64,000 nt of DNA, from NCBI GenBank assembly GCA_964017235.1, contig OZ024933.1, positions 96,005,432-96,069,431 on the forward strand. Reading direction: 5' to 3'. Origin of the DNA: Sabellastarte sp. h YS-2021. Lineage: Eukaryota; Annelida; Polychaeta; Sabellida; Sabellidae. The notes under the pieces were generated by a model. That model saw nothing but the letters and a program-made list of their open reading frames with translations, had not been told where the DNA came from and ran no database searches. The stretch's first letter is position 1, and every line of letters starts with the position of its first letter. Made by a program: the position numbers and the translations under genes. Positions 1 through 10,438 of the stretch are shown here, piece by piece.

Positions 1-1392
1 TTTTTCCCAAAACAGAGTCTCAAACAACAATGCAAGAATGTTTTCTTATTTAATTTTTTTTTTTGGATCATCACACACTCCAATTTAACAAAGACGTTCT
101 AATTGTCCCACCATGATAACAATTCACAAGATCACATCAGATTTTTTTTTTCTGATTATTTCAAAATCATATATTGTCCCCATCAGAGGTCTTTCCTGAA
201 CAAATTGCATGAACATATGCTAGTAACACCAAACAATTTTACATAATAAATTACTTTTTACTTTTTTATACGCACCTTTCACTGGGTGGCAGTGTTTTTC
301 TTAATGTTTCACCAAAAATTATACAACAATAATAATGCTTATATTTCCTCTCACGCTTCGGTTATAACTCATTTATTATTATTTCCCAAAATACACATTT
401 AAAAAAGGATATTTTTTAAGAAAAAAAAGTCCTACATATCACAAAATTCTTCAACATTTAAGACTTTTCTCATTAAAAAACTTTCGAGAAAATTTAAATC
501 TAAGATATGTGGCAGACTAATTGTTGGTAGGGAGAAGTTTGCAGATTTTTTTTTATCGTACACGCAGATCAGCCTTCACCAGTACCATGTTGCCAAATGT
601 CTAGTGATGCAAAAAGATGTTTACATAAGCAAGATTTTGCTTCAATCTTGATTCCAGACTATTATTGATAGACTTTATTGATTAAGCTTATGAACAATAA
701 AATAGATATATTAAAAGAAAAACAAAGAATCAGTACTTCAGAATATAAAACATTCTTGCAAGACATCTGAAATTGTCTTCGACCTTTTAATCTAAAATTG
801 TTTTAACGAATTGTTTTGATTTAATTAAACCCATTGGACCTGCGTTTCCTATCTTGAATAATTATAACTGGGCCTTCAGCTTAAAAGGTAATGTACCCCA
901 GACTGTTTTCAGTTTCATATTTTCGAAAAACCGGTTAATCTACCTATTAGATCTTAACCACATACACAAACTGTAATACATCTGCATATGAAGGCAATTT
1001 AAAAACCAGGCAATATATATTTGACACAACAAAACTAGCGATTACAGTAAAGTTTCCACAAGTAAAACCAATGCCAGCCACTTTCAGTTAATGAATTCAG
1101 TTAAATAGATCTGAACATCAGACAAAGCTCCACACGTGCATAACTGGATACTAGCCATATAACTTTAAGGAAATCTTGTGGATACCAGAGGTTCTAGTTA
1201 TACAAAATCTACTGTATCTCTTATGTTTTGCATTTTCAAAAACCAATCTGAAACTGTCATATTGGGTTTTGTGTCATGTACTATATCTGGATATGAATCC
1301 TATGTAAACCCAGGCACACTGGAGGTATGTATTACTGTAATCCCACTGGTACTGGTGAAAGTAAATGGCGCATTGAAGAAAAGTTGGCCTCT
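1..1392. other. Non-coding, downstream of ELOB
   Basis: No supported gene. The stretch lies immediately 3' of the ELOB stop codon (minus strand), so its right part is probably ELOB 3' UTR; the poly(A) site cannot be fixed, though a minus-strand AATAAA-like hexamer (tttatt on plus) occurs near 673. Otherwise AT-rich with T homopolymers. Confidence 0.5.
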
Positions 1393-1508
1393 CTAGGAAG
1401 CCACGGCTTCTGGCTGATGGGAGGAGCTTGTTTCTTGAGGCTTCATTACATCCGGCAATTCTGGAGGTGTTGACAGTGGTGCCACATCCAATGGTTCAAA
1501 GTCTCCAT
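1393..1508 (-). CDS. ELOB: ELOB last coding exon
   Basis: 116 bp, entered in phase 1 after the acceptor ...CTTCAG, ending in TAG (1393-1395). It encodes residues 84-120: the core [11 protein letters not shown] signature of Elongin-B, then a Ser/Gln/Glu-rich tail. The minus-strand reading frame continues further upstream without a stop to 1749, but that part is intron. Confidence 0.93.
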
Positions 1509-3626
1509 CTGAAGGTGAGAGAATTTTTTTTAACAGGTCTGCCATGTTTAAGGAAGATAACCCAGCAAATACCTGAGCAATATGCATCAAGGTTACATAC
1601 AAGTTCGAATTTTTACAAGTTATAACTTGTAAAACATCACATTTAAAATCTAATAGCAAAATCAATATTCCATTTCTTTCTCCAGGATGATGCAAATCAG
1701 CTTGCTTCTCTAGTGAAACCATATCAATGTCCTCTAAATTCCAATCCATCAGAACATAAGGAGCAACAATTTTTTTTTAAATTTTCAATCTATCAGAAAA
1801 TGCAAGACAAAAGTCTATTTGATAGATTAAAAATAGTATCAGAAATGTCCATACCCCATAACGTGGGGAAATAGGGTTTAACACCATGAGTTATAGAAGA
1901 GATCAAGCAGTACAAAGATCTCGAGACTTTCAAAACAATGCAAGTTATGTTAAAGATGCAGGAGAAATATGTATACTAAGAGTCAAAATGAAGCAATTCA
2001 ACAGCAATATGACAGCATTAATTAGTAAACTAAAAGTTTTAAAGTCCAATTGTCATTATAAACATTTTCTGCTTTAGGATTTTTAGAAAGACAAGAGACC
2101 AAATCCACAGTATAGCAACTGTACAAAATCACTGTACAAATTGGGTTTATTTGATGGTGAAATTCTGTACAAGTTATTACTTGTACGGCTTATCTTGAAC
2201 AAGTTGCAAATTGTACAAACTGCTTTGACAATCTGCAACCAGTTCAGGCTTTTTGTACGAAACTTGGACAAAAACTCAACTTGTACTTAACATATATGTA
2301 GAATGAAAACATTACTATATTCTGAATGGAACGTTACGTTTTACACTTTTGCAAAATAGCACCTGTCATGCCATTATGGTGATTTTTAAATGCTTTGTGG
2401 AGTCTACCTTTTAAATATTTTAACCAACTTTTTTCGGAGTAATTAACAAGCACACTATTAAACTTGTACAAACATTATTGCAGAACTAGTGTTAATGGAA
2501 TATTAAACACAAATGAAACCACGAACTAACCTCTAAGGTATTAAGTGCTGAAATTCACAATTTTTTTACTAAAGCAACCTCCGTCTGAGGTGAAGTCTAT
2601 TATTAATAGGGCTGGGATGGGTGCTGAAAAACGGCATCGAGTACTCGCCCTCTCACAACCGGCCCGAATTCGAGTAACCGCAACATTTAGTATCTACCAT
2701 TAGAAGTCTTCTGTAAACAAATAGTCAGTTCCGGAAACGAAACTTTTGAAGAAAAACATCCTCTATTTGACCAGATATTATAGAGTATGGAGTAAATTAT
2801 ACGTTTTCAAGCGAAAATAACAAATTTTAACTGAAATTATGTGACGGAAATGCTGAAATGTAGCATATTTTACACAAGCATTTCATTACGTGGGCGATAA
2901 TACAACACCTCGCAAATCACCGAGGCTTTAAAATGGACTCGAGTACTAGCAAAGATCGACTCGTCTATCAAGGCTCGAGTACTCGTTCACAGCCCTAATT
3001 ATTAACACCAATATATACAAGGGAATAACCAATCCTACCTTCCTGTCTGAAGGCCATGCCGATGGTGGCAGGGGCCTGTGCTCGGGCTGTAGAACTTGTA
3101 AAGCCGCAGTCACCCAGTGTCTTGTGGTCTTCTAGAGGCTAAAAATGTCATGCAACAAATTTAAACCTCAGGTAAATGTTGGGGTTTTGATGGCTTTTAC
3201 ATTACAAATAACAGATTGAATAGTTTTATACGACCAAAATTAGTACGAAATTGGTAACGCAAATCAAGGAAAGCATTCAAAAGCAAAATATGCAGATATG
3301 TCCTGTTAATTTACTAAGAGCAAGAGCCAATCTTTAAAATATTCAAAAGCAAAAAAAAAAGTCGCTGAATCTGACATTTCTTCCCCTAACTGTACACATG
3401 GAATTCATATTAGGATGCAGAGCTAAAACAATTTTTCATATACACAGGTGTCATAACAACACACATGATAATAACAACACACCTGATCTTCTTTGAATAA
3501 CTTCATATCTTCTGGGGCTCTTTTAGTGATTCCCTGCACCATTTTTTTCAACTCCAAGACTGTTGTTGACTCTTTAGCATCCATAAACACAGTACATTTT
3601 GCTCTTCGAATCATCAAAAATACATC
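1393..3626 (-). CDS. ELOB: Elongin-B gene, three 3' coding exons (introns included in span)
   Basis: Elongin-B is the ubiquitin-like adaptor that pairs with Elongin-C in the nucleus and cytoplasm. It serves in the Elongin elongation complex and in VHL/SOCS-box cullin ubiquitin ligases. Three minus-strand exons (3483-3626, 3039-3138, 1393-1508) have AG/GT borders and matching phases. With a separate start codon they would give 120 residues, against 118 in human. Visible family hallmarks are MIRR near the N terminus, the segment [19 protein letters not shown] in the middle, and [13 protein letters not shown] near the C terminus. Exon 2 opens directly with the Asp codon after an AG acceptor, so the initiator Met must lie in an upstream exon that I could not find; the upstream side is packed with transposons. 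An internal Met at residue 6 is the alternative start. The gene looks intact. Confidence 0.93.
2607..2997. mobile_element. hAT-type MITE in an ELOB intron
   Basis: 391 bp with ends TAGGGCTG / CAGCCCTA and a perfect 8-bp target duplication ATTATTAA (2599-2606 and 2998-3005), the hAT signature. The body has repeated dyads GAGTACTCG and no coding capacity. It sits in the intron between the last two ELOB exons. Confidence 0.9.
3039..3138 (-). CDS. ELOB: ELOB third coding exon
   Basis: 100 bp between a TTTTTAG acceptor and a GTAGGA donor; phase 0 in, phase 1 out. It encodes residues 50-82 of the ubiquitin-like fold, including [19 protein letters not shown]. It is too short to show as a free-standing reading frame and was found by matching the family and the splice phases. 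Confidence 0.92.
3483..3626 (-). CDS. ELOB: ELOB second coding exon
   Basis: 144 bp (48 codons, phase 0 at both ends) between a TTCTTTTAG acceptor and a GTGTGT donor. It encodes residues 2-49, starting DVFLMIRR. This is the first two strands and helix of the ubiquitin-like fold. Because it begins right after the Met codon position, exon 1 would contribute only 5' UTR plus ATG. Confidence 0.92.
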
Positions 3627-3792
3627 CTAAAAGAAATAATTTCCAGAATTTAGCAATGAAATAACAATCTAATTATTCAGATATTTATGAGCAAAATTCC
3701 AGATTTCTAAAATGACTGATGCAGATCTTTAAAAATACTTCTAATTGACATCATTAAAAATACTGCTTTCTGGAATTCGTGGTTAGATACAA

Positions 3793-3840
3793 CTAGAAAA
3801 AGGTTTTTGCAAACAAAAACAAGCGGCCCCGGGATTTGAC
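3793..3840 (-). mobile_element. Helitron 3' terminal fragment
   Basis: Read on the minus strand this is a hairpin GTTTTTG-TTTG-CAAAAAC followed six bases later by CTAG and then a T, the standard Helitron 3' end (CTRR, insertion before T). The same terminus occurs at 31842-31864. The 5' side of this copy cannot be delimited. Confidence 0.65.
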
Positions 3841-4065
3841 TAATAGAAAATTTGCTTTAACTGTATCATTATTAAGGTTATGATAGGTTACCTACTTACC
3901 TGAAAATGGTCTGAATTCTAGTATATTGAGTAAAAAGTGGTGAAGCAGGTTACAGAAAAAAAGTTGCAAAACAGTTTAAATCAACACAATACTTTGGTTC
4001 ATCTTAGTTTTCAGTCAGATTTCTCTGCCTGTTATAAGCTTTTCATGTGATTTCCCTTGTATACA

Positions 4066-4221
4066 TGTTACAGTGAATTTGTGCAATTCACGAATTCCCT
4101 GAATGTTTTTAGGGAATTTGCAAAATCCCTAAATGGACCAGAGAATTCGCGAATTCCCTAAAATTTCTAGGGAATTCGTGAAATCCCTGGAATTTTTAGC
4201 TAGGGATTTAATGAAATCCCT
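4066..4221. repeat. Left palindrome-array TIR of copy 1
   Basis: Five imperfect to perfect 20-bp palindromes at 4081, 4111, 4140, 4169 and 4202 (steps 30, 29, 29, 33). The best is 4140-4159, with core TTCGCGAA. Even step length suggests a phased protein-binding array, by inference. Confidence 0.8.
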
Positions 4222-4560
4222 GAATATATTTTACTCATCTAAAATTTATTAAACAGAAAAACTTAATGCACATGAGTCATTATTATGCTTCTTTAGGACC
4301 ATATTTACAACACCAGAAAGTAATATGATAAGTGCAAGATTTATTTACAGATAAAACTAATTAAAAGAAAAAATTGATTATATTTTTGGAAAGAAGATTA
4401 CCTAAGAATGCTAACATTTATTGAATGACTATTATTTATTGTCTCTTCAAAGGTCTTAACAAAACCTTTAATCTATCTACACCTTAAATACTTAGGATCT
4501 CATGGCCTTCAATTGGTGCCTTTGATCTTCAATACCAGATACCTCCTCAAATAAATAAAA

Positions 4561-5500
4561 CTAGAGGATCGCTCGCCAAAAAAAGATAATGTTTTTGCAC
4601 AGCAAAAACAAAGCGTCCCGAAAAGAATATAAAGGCGAGTGCTAAAGTATTAAGAAAAGAAAATGCTCTGCTTCTAGCCTTATACTGTTGTGGCAACCAA
4701 AATCAGCGCAGTCTGCTCTATCTAGCATGGTTTTCAAGATATAAGCATTTTTGTGTTTTGCAATTTTGGCAAAAAATTCGAAAATTCAAAATGGCCACCA
4801 TATTTGGCGAGACAAAAATATTTTGAAAATTGGCATGGCTACTCTGCAGAGATACCCTGTGGGTCAAAAATTTCGTCGAAATCGCTCTATCTAGCATGGT
4901 TGTCATGATCTAAGCATTTTTGAGTGTTGCAATTTTTGCTAGAAATCCGAAAATTCAAAATGGCCGCCATTTTTGGCGAGAAATTTTTTTTTTTGAAAAT
5001 TGGGATAGCTACCCTGCAGAGATACCCTGCGGGTCAAAAATTTCGTTGAAATCGCTCTATCTCGCACAGTTTTCGAGATATAAGCATTTTTGTGTTTTCC
5101 TTATTTGGAAAATTTGTAATGATTAATCATTAATTACTCGGCCATTTCTTAACCAATCAATGCCAAAATCTAATGATTTCCAGATTTCAATAGAATGAAT
5201 GTATTTGTCAAGTTTCAGGTGAATTGATAAAATCCCTTTCAAGTTATCATCCAGACAAGCTTACCCATTGAAAAAACACATTTTCAGTCATGTGATCTCT
5301 GATTGGTCGAAATGTCACTGCAGCATATTCAAAAAAATTCCCCAGGGCTACTACATACACCTGCCAAATTTGAAAAGAATCCGCCCAACGGTTACAGAGT
5401 TATAAGGAAAACAAAATACGGAGCTCACGGAGCCAGTGGAGCCCGATTTCCTCCTATACACAAACAAGCATCCCACAAGGGGACGCTTAACAAGTACTTT
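4561..5500 (-). mobile_element. Non-autonomous Helitron with short tandem array
   Basis: Minus-strand 3' end: hairpin GTTTTTGC-TG-TGCAAAAAC, a 25-base spacer, CTAG (4564-4561), then T. Inside is a tandem array of about 170 bp per unit (about 4690-5110; the phrase GGGTCAAAAATTTCG recurs at 4861 and 5031). Terminus, spacer and array match the element at 58187-58960. The 5' boundary is only approximate. Confidence 0.6.
4690..5110. repeat. ~170-bp tandem repeat, about 2.5 units
   Basis: Repeated segments AAAATGGCCGCCAT, CTGCAGAGATACCCTG, GGGTCAAAAATTTCGT and ATCGCTCTATCT recur at about 170 bp. The unit is related to the ~150-bp unit of the array at 58360-58950. Confidence 0.8.
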
Positions 5501-5800
5501 TCAGTTTTCATTGATCAGCCTGATCTGAATTGACATGGAGTGCTCCATTGTGATGGAATCTGTTCTGTGTACAGTTCCTGCTAATTAATTGTAATTGAAT
5601 CTTTTTAACCTGTTAGTCAAAGACGTGCAGTATTTTCCCTTTCTCTCTCTGTCTCTGCTGTGGATAAATGTAGATTGCAATTAGTAAGTTTTAAGATGTG
5701 AAAGAAAAGAAATGGCAGTTATAATATGAAAGTGTTGCAAGTATAGTCTTAGATAGGTTTAGTGTTTGTTCTATTCCTTATAATTCATTTTGCTACATTT

Positions 5801-7492
5801 CAGGGATGGGGTCAATGTACTTTGTACTTAAGTACATTTGTACTTAAGTACATTTTTAAAAGTACTAAAATGTACTTAAGTACATTTCCACATTTCAAGT
5901 ACATGTACTTGAATTGTACTTAACTTAAGTACATTTTCAATTTGATGTACTTACAAGTACATTTAAGTCCTTTTTAAGTACTTTTAGTTTTAAGCAAATT
6001 TTTACTAATTTTTCAAAAGTTTGTGTGATTATAACACTTTATAATATGATTATATAATCATTATAGTTGAATTAAGCTTTTTCCACATCTTTATTGACAA
6101 ACATTCATGTAGATTAAATTTTCATTAAAGTTTCACTGATATTTCTGATTCAATTTGATAACACTCTTTCTTTTAAAAAGTTTATTGTAATTGATAATAA
6201 TAATGATTCAAATTATTAAAGTTTCAATTCAATGAGCCAATCATGTCTTAAAAAGAGGGACAATTGTTCCAAGATTGCATATTACTTGACCTCTTTAATC
6301 CTCTATTAACTGTCCACTTTGAACTTGCCTGATCTCAGTCAATAATATCTACCCAGTATAAATGCTCTTGGTAAATTGCACCTGGGCATTTAAGATCTTT
6401 CAATAGGTCCAAGTTAATCACAAGGACCAGTTTAGTCTCTGTGATGTAATTGCTCAGGAATGAGTTTTTTCTTTCACCGGCCATTATCTTGTCTGACCAC
6501 AATAAATACTGTGACAGGGGGATTAACAAGCCACTCACTTTTATGGTATTCACATTGTGTTACCATAATGGCTGCTGTTTTAAAGCATTTTGAGATTCCA
6601 GCTAATACTGAAGGGCGTTTAAAGTTTAAACATTGTACTCAGGTTATAGCAGACAGCACAAAAGTCACTTCAAATTTTGTCAAACATTTGAAGGTGAGGA
6701 TTAGTTCATTGTTTACTTGTCACTTTTGTTGAATAGCAATTTTGGGTGATAACACTGTATTCCAAAGAAAGACATATATTTCATAAAGGAGAATGTAATA
6801 CAAAGCAAGCTTTCTGGTTTCACTCTCATACTTCAATTTACAAGAACTAGTTAACATAAAACTTATTAAAAACATATAATATTATTGTATCAGGCAAACT
6901 GGTTACATGTATTTACTTCTTTGTCAGTTAGTAAATATCATGTTCTGTAAAATTTTCCAACATCACAACACTTAATTAATTTCTAACTTACAGTGACTTA
7001 AAAGTTAAAAGTCTAACAGCAAGCTGTGTAATTTTTTTATTTGTTGTATCTGTTGTTTTGTGAAATATCTGTTGTCACTAAAATAGAATAAACAATAATA
7101 ATAGTGGGCCTTTTAATGTTATAAAGCTAATAATAATGCATAAGAACCAATTAGTGATTAAGTATAACTTTTTATTAATACATGCCCCAATGAAATAACC
7201 CGACATTAACTTTAATAGTATTGTTTTCCATCAACCTTTTATTTTATATCTTTTGTAACATGGTGCATTGGGAGAGGTTAATTTATTTAAAACAAAATGA
7301 ATTTGATGGTGTGTTTTATAATTTACTTTGTCATTCATGGATAAAAAGTACTTGTACTTTAGTACTTTGGAAAGTACTTGTACTTGTACTTAAGTACTTT
7401 GATGAAAAAAGGACTTGTATTTGTACTTGTACTTCAAAATTAACAAAGTACTTGTACTTAAGTACATTTCAATGTACTTGACCCCAACCCTG
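5801..7492 (+). mobile_element. hAT transposon, internally deleted
   Basis: 1,692 bp with ends CAGGGATGGGGTCAA / TTGACCCCAACCCTG and a perfect 8-bp target duplication CTACATTT (5793-5800, 7493-7500). Both subterminal regions are dense in the palindrome TACTTAAGTAC and its half AAGTAC, likely transposase binding sites by analogy with other hATs. A remnant BED-finger exon at 6568-6693 shows it descends from a coding hAT. Confidence 0.92.
6568..6693 (+). pseudogene. hAT transposase first exon, BED zinc finger remnant
   Basis: A 42-codon stretch beginning at ATG and ending at a splice-donor-like AAG|GTGAGG. It reads as the BED finger found at the N terminus of hAT transposases: a KHC half-pair at residues 21-23, then STKVTSNFVKHLK at residues 30-42. 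The first cysteine of the expected Cys-X2-Cys is replaced (RLKFKHC), so zinc binding is doubtful. No RNase-H-fold catalytic domain or hAT dimerisation region follows before the 3' TIR. It explains where the surrounding hAT came from and implies that mobility would depend on a transposase supplied elsewhere. Confidence 0.65.
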
Positions 7493-8159
7493 CTACATTT
7501 ATTCAAACTGTAAAAGTAACAATATTTAGTATGGAACTTAAGTGAAATAGAAATACCAGTGGCTTCAAGAAAGATATATTACTATTAAAAATACTTTAAA
7601 TTACATTTAAATTTTAAAGGTAAAAAAGCAAATACATTCAAATTTAGACTTAAATAAAAGTAAATTATTACTGTAGTATACATTATTTTGTATACCACAC
7701 AAACAATATTACAAAAGACTAAAACAATAGCCAGCCTCAGCAGGAAAGAACCCCAGCCCACAGACACAGCTAAATGGCCAACAACATTGAGATTTGGGAA
7801 AATCTTAGGAACAACTTCTGTTGTAAGAAGTATAGAAAACCCACAAGATGTTCTACTAAAGATTCACAGGCCACGATTTCTTACAAGTAGTTTTCATATT
7901 TTGAAGCCATAGAAACACCCACAAGCTTTATGCCCACTGCTGGCACCACCCGGACAGCGCAGGGGACGGTTAAAAATCAGTTAAAAATCTTATTAGTCTA
8001 TACAAAACCTAGGCTAGTTAACTTAAAACAAATGATATATATTCACAAACATCATTTCACAAGATTCCTAAAGTTAATCAGTTAAGAAGCCTTTAATAAA
8101 AAAGAAAACAATCAGATCCTTAAATGAAATGCACAATTATTGACTAATGCACAATAAAA

Positions 8160-8293
8160 GTAATTTCACAAATTCCCTAAAAACCATTTAATGAATTTGT
8201 GAAAAAATTTTCTGAAGTTTTAGGGTTTCACGAATTCCCTAAAAATGTTCAGGGAATTCGCGAATTCCCTGATTACACAAATTCACTGTAACA
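8160..8293. repeat. Right palindrome-array TIR of copy 1
   Basis: Inverted counterpart of 4066-4221. The palindrome at 8251-8270 is perfect (AGGGAATTCG/CGAATTCCCT), that at 8222-8240 has lost one base, and the two inner ones (about 8160 and 8190) are degraded. The terminus is CTGTAACA, followed by TATACA. Confidence 0.75.
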
Positions 8294-8655
8294 TATACAC
8301 ATATTTAACATGACTTTTCATAATATCAGTGCTTTCCAGATGAATATTTCTAGTGATTCACTAGTAATAAAATCAATGTCACTGGTGGTGAAACAATATT
8401 TGACAGTCAGAGGTGCAAAGGTCGGAAGTATAAAGACTGTATGTGTGACTGATTTGTAATACAAATAAATGACACACAAATATTTATTTCCATTGTCACT
8501 TCAGTTATAATTCCAACTCCACCTTCTCCATAATATTGAATGGTGAAAAATTTAGACTTTTACTTCAGATTACCTTAACATTGCTTGCAAAGTTGCAATG
8601 TGTTTGACTTGGGCTTTAGTGGTTTACAGTTTTCAAATTCTGAAACTGAGGGAAA

Positions 8656-8858
8656 TACCGTAAATTTCCAAAATAACGCCCAGGTTCAAATACTGGTAAA
8701 CGCCTGGTTCAAATTAACGCCTGGTACCAAGCACACTGTTTACAATTTATAACACTGTTTTTTTTGTATTTCAAAAGAACACCTGGTTCAATTTAACGCC
8801 TGGTCTGATGCAATTTGAAAATAATTAAGGCCCGGGCCATATTTTGAAAAAATACGGT
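8656..8858. mobile_element. Short TIR element (MITE) ending ACCGTA
   Basis: About 200 bp with inverted ends TACCGTAAATTTCCAAAATA / TATTTTGAAAAAATACGGTA. The body repeats ACGCCTGGTTCAAATTAACG. TA at each end would fit a TA-targeting superfamily, but the duplication is part of the repeat, so it is ambiguous. Confidence 0.6.
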
Positions 8859-9540
8859 AAGTAAAAATGTATTGAAATAGCATTTCGAAAATGAAATAAA
8901 TTCTGAAACAAATACAGTATTTGTACATGTTTTTGATATTTTAACGTTTTCAATCAATTGCAAGAATAAGTACCTTGGTTCAGTGTTGTTTTACTGGTAG
9001 ATTACTAGTGTTGTTAATGTAATACCGGCATACCGTATTTTGTTTCTCTTGGGACTAACATAGCGACAACAATTATCAAGTGATGAGAAACAGTATATAT
9101 AAATCTAATTATCAACAATGCAGGGCTCACATTGCTTGATAATACAAGATATGTTGTAAATATCATTAATTATTATACCTCAAGTGAGTTTCAGCCAATC
9201 AGAGTGCAGTATTTGCGGGCAATATGGTGTAATAATGCCCGTTTTGGACAAAAAATATCACTCAGATGTCCTTTTTTGTCTTGAGATTGTCAGTGCAAGG
9301 AATCATCTAAAAATACGGCAATTTTGAGGTTCCAATAAAAGTAGAAAATGCGAGCAAATTATAGCATAATTAGAAAAAAAGTGTTATTATATATTTTTAA
9401 AAATAACTTTGAAAAAAATATACTTCGAATAATTTTGAAGCCCTATCGGCCCTCTGGCAATATCACTTGCCATTAGGCTTCATAAATTACCATATTGCCC
9501 AGAAAGAAGGGTTTTATTCTGTAAATATTTGATAAAATAC
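8859..9540. other. Non-coding with TE fragments
   Basis: No gene. About 9000-9065 resembles the left end of the hAT MITE at 19867 (ATACCGGCATACCGTATTTTG). The rest is AT-rich; ATTGCCC/GGGCAATAT half-repeats near 9220 and 9490 hint at another small inverted-repeat element that I cannot delimit. Confidence 0.4.
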
Positions 9541-9684
9541 CAGTGTTCGCTCTCGAGCGTGATTTCGCGAGTTTGTACACACTCTGGGGCGAGTTGTCGC
9601 AAAACCAACGCGTCTGTGCTGTCGCTACCAGGCGAAACACTCAAAACTGACGGAAGAAATTCGTCTATTATCGGAAGCGACGAC
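9541..9684. repeat. Tandem repeat unit, left part interrupted by DIRS
   Basis: The segment ending GTCTATTATCGGAAGCGACGAC recurs in the units at 15438-15950 on the other side of the DIRS element, where it is followed by TACATATTTCCTCATAG. The DIRS element therefore landed inside one repeat unit. Confidence 0.8.
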
Positions 9685-9729
9685 TTGAAAAATTTTGTTG
9701 TAATTTTAATTTTTATTAGATAAATACTT

Positions 9730-9893
9730 ACCATTTCCTGACCATAGATATTTGTTGGTGCCATCCAACTCACTGGCCAACATTGAGAAACGTTTTATAC
9801 TACCTTAAGAAGCCAGTGAGTGAGTGTGGAAGTAGGAAGCCCCCCAATGGTCATGTGACCACGCCAATAGGCGCCATTCATTGTTTTTGTTGC
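9730..9893. repeat. DIRS inverted terminal repeat, left
   Basis: Matches the reverse complement of 15252-15415 almost base for base, including AGCCAGTGAGTGAGTGTGG and AATAGGCGCCATTCATTG. Small differences include an extra C in AGCCCCCCAATGG. Confidence 0.92.
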
Positions 9894-9951
9894 AAAGCTC
9901 ACCCCTAGTAACCTAGTACTGAATCCGCGGGGAGGCTGGGGGGGACTATCC

Positions 9952-10051
9952 TGGTCAGGAAATGGTAAGTATTTATCTAATAAAAATTAAAATTACAACA
10001 AAATTTTTCAATTTTATTGCGAAAAATACACTTACCATTTCCTGACCATAG
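9952..10051. other. DIRS internal complementary region
   Basis: Contains TGGTCAGGAAATGGTAAGTA..., the complement of the left extremity (9685-9745), fused to ...TACACTTACCATTTCCTGACCA, the complement of the right extremity (15398-15437). In the known DIRS mechanism this region templates restoration of the ends and circular-intermediate formation. The fusion point (around 10014) gives the exact element ends. Confidence 0.9.
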
Positions 10052-10438
10052 CTGAATTCAGCCTTCATGGATGGCGGGTAGTACTAGAATATAAAGACCC
10101 TAGTTACAAACCAAATGAACAGTAATAAAGCACACCACAAGCATACAAGCATTCATACCCAGACTCACCTCAATCACGAGGAAGCCGATCTGTTGAGTAT
10201 TACTGTGGAAGCCATAATCCATCTATTGATACCGTTCATACCACCACCACTAACATCAAGAAAACAGGAAACTAACAGCAAACTGGAATATTTACAGCTG
10301 TACACCCATCTCAGAACTCATCTGAAAAAGAAGAAGCCAAATATAAGAAAACAATACAAATACTGGCTTCAAAATACAATAACATAGTCCAAATAGAATG
10401 ACATTATAATAATAGAATACTAATAATGACATTACCTA

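Larger units (their letters stand above)
4066..8293. mobile_element. Palindrome-TIR DNA transposon, copy 1
   Basis: A 4,228-bp element with inverted ends TGTTACAGTGAATTTGTG, flanked by a 6-bp direct repeat TATACA (4060-4065 and 8294-8299). Inside each end is a series of 20-bp palindromes of the type AGGGAATTCG/CGAATTCCCT. No transposase is recognisable, so it is probably non-autonomous. Its interior carries a Helitron piece (4561-5500) and a hAT (5801-7492), both apparently later insertions. The superfamily is unknown to me. It matches the architecture of the element at 53502-55049. Confidence 0.8.

Noticed and set aside
2083..2300. Cluster of TTGTAC words as a tandem repeat
   Set aside because: Spacing is irregular and no unit can be defined.
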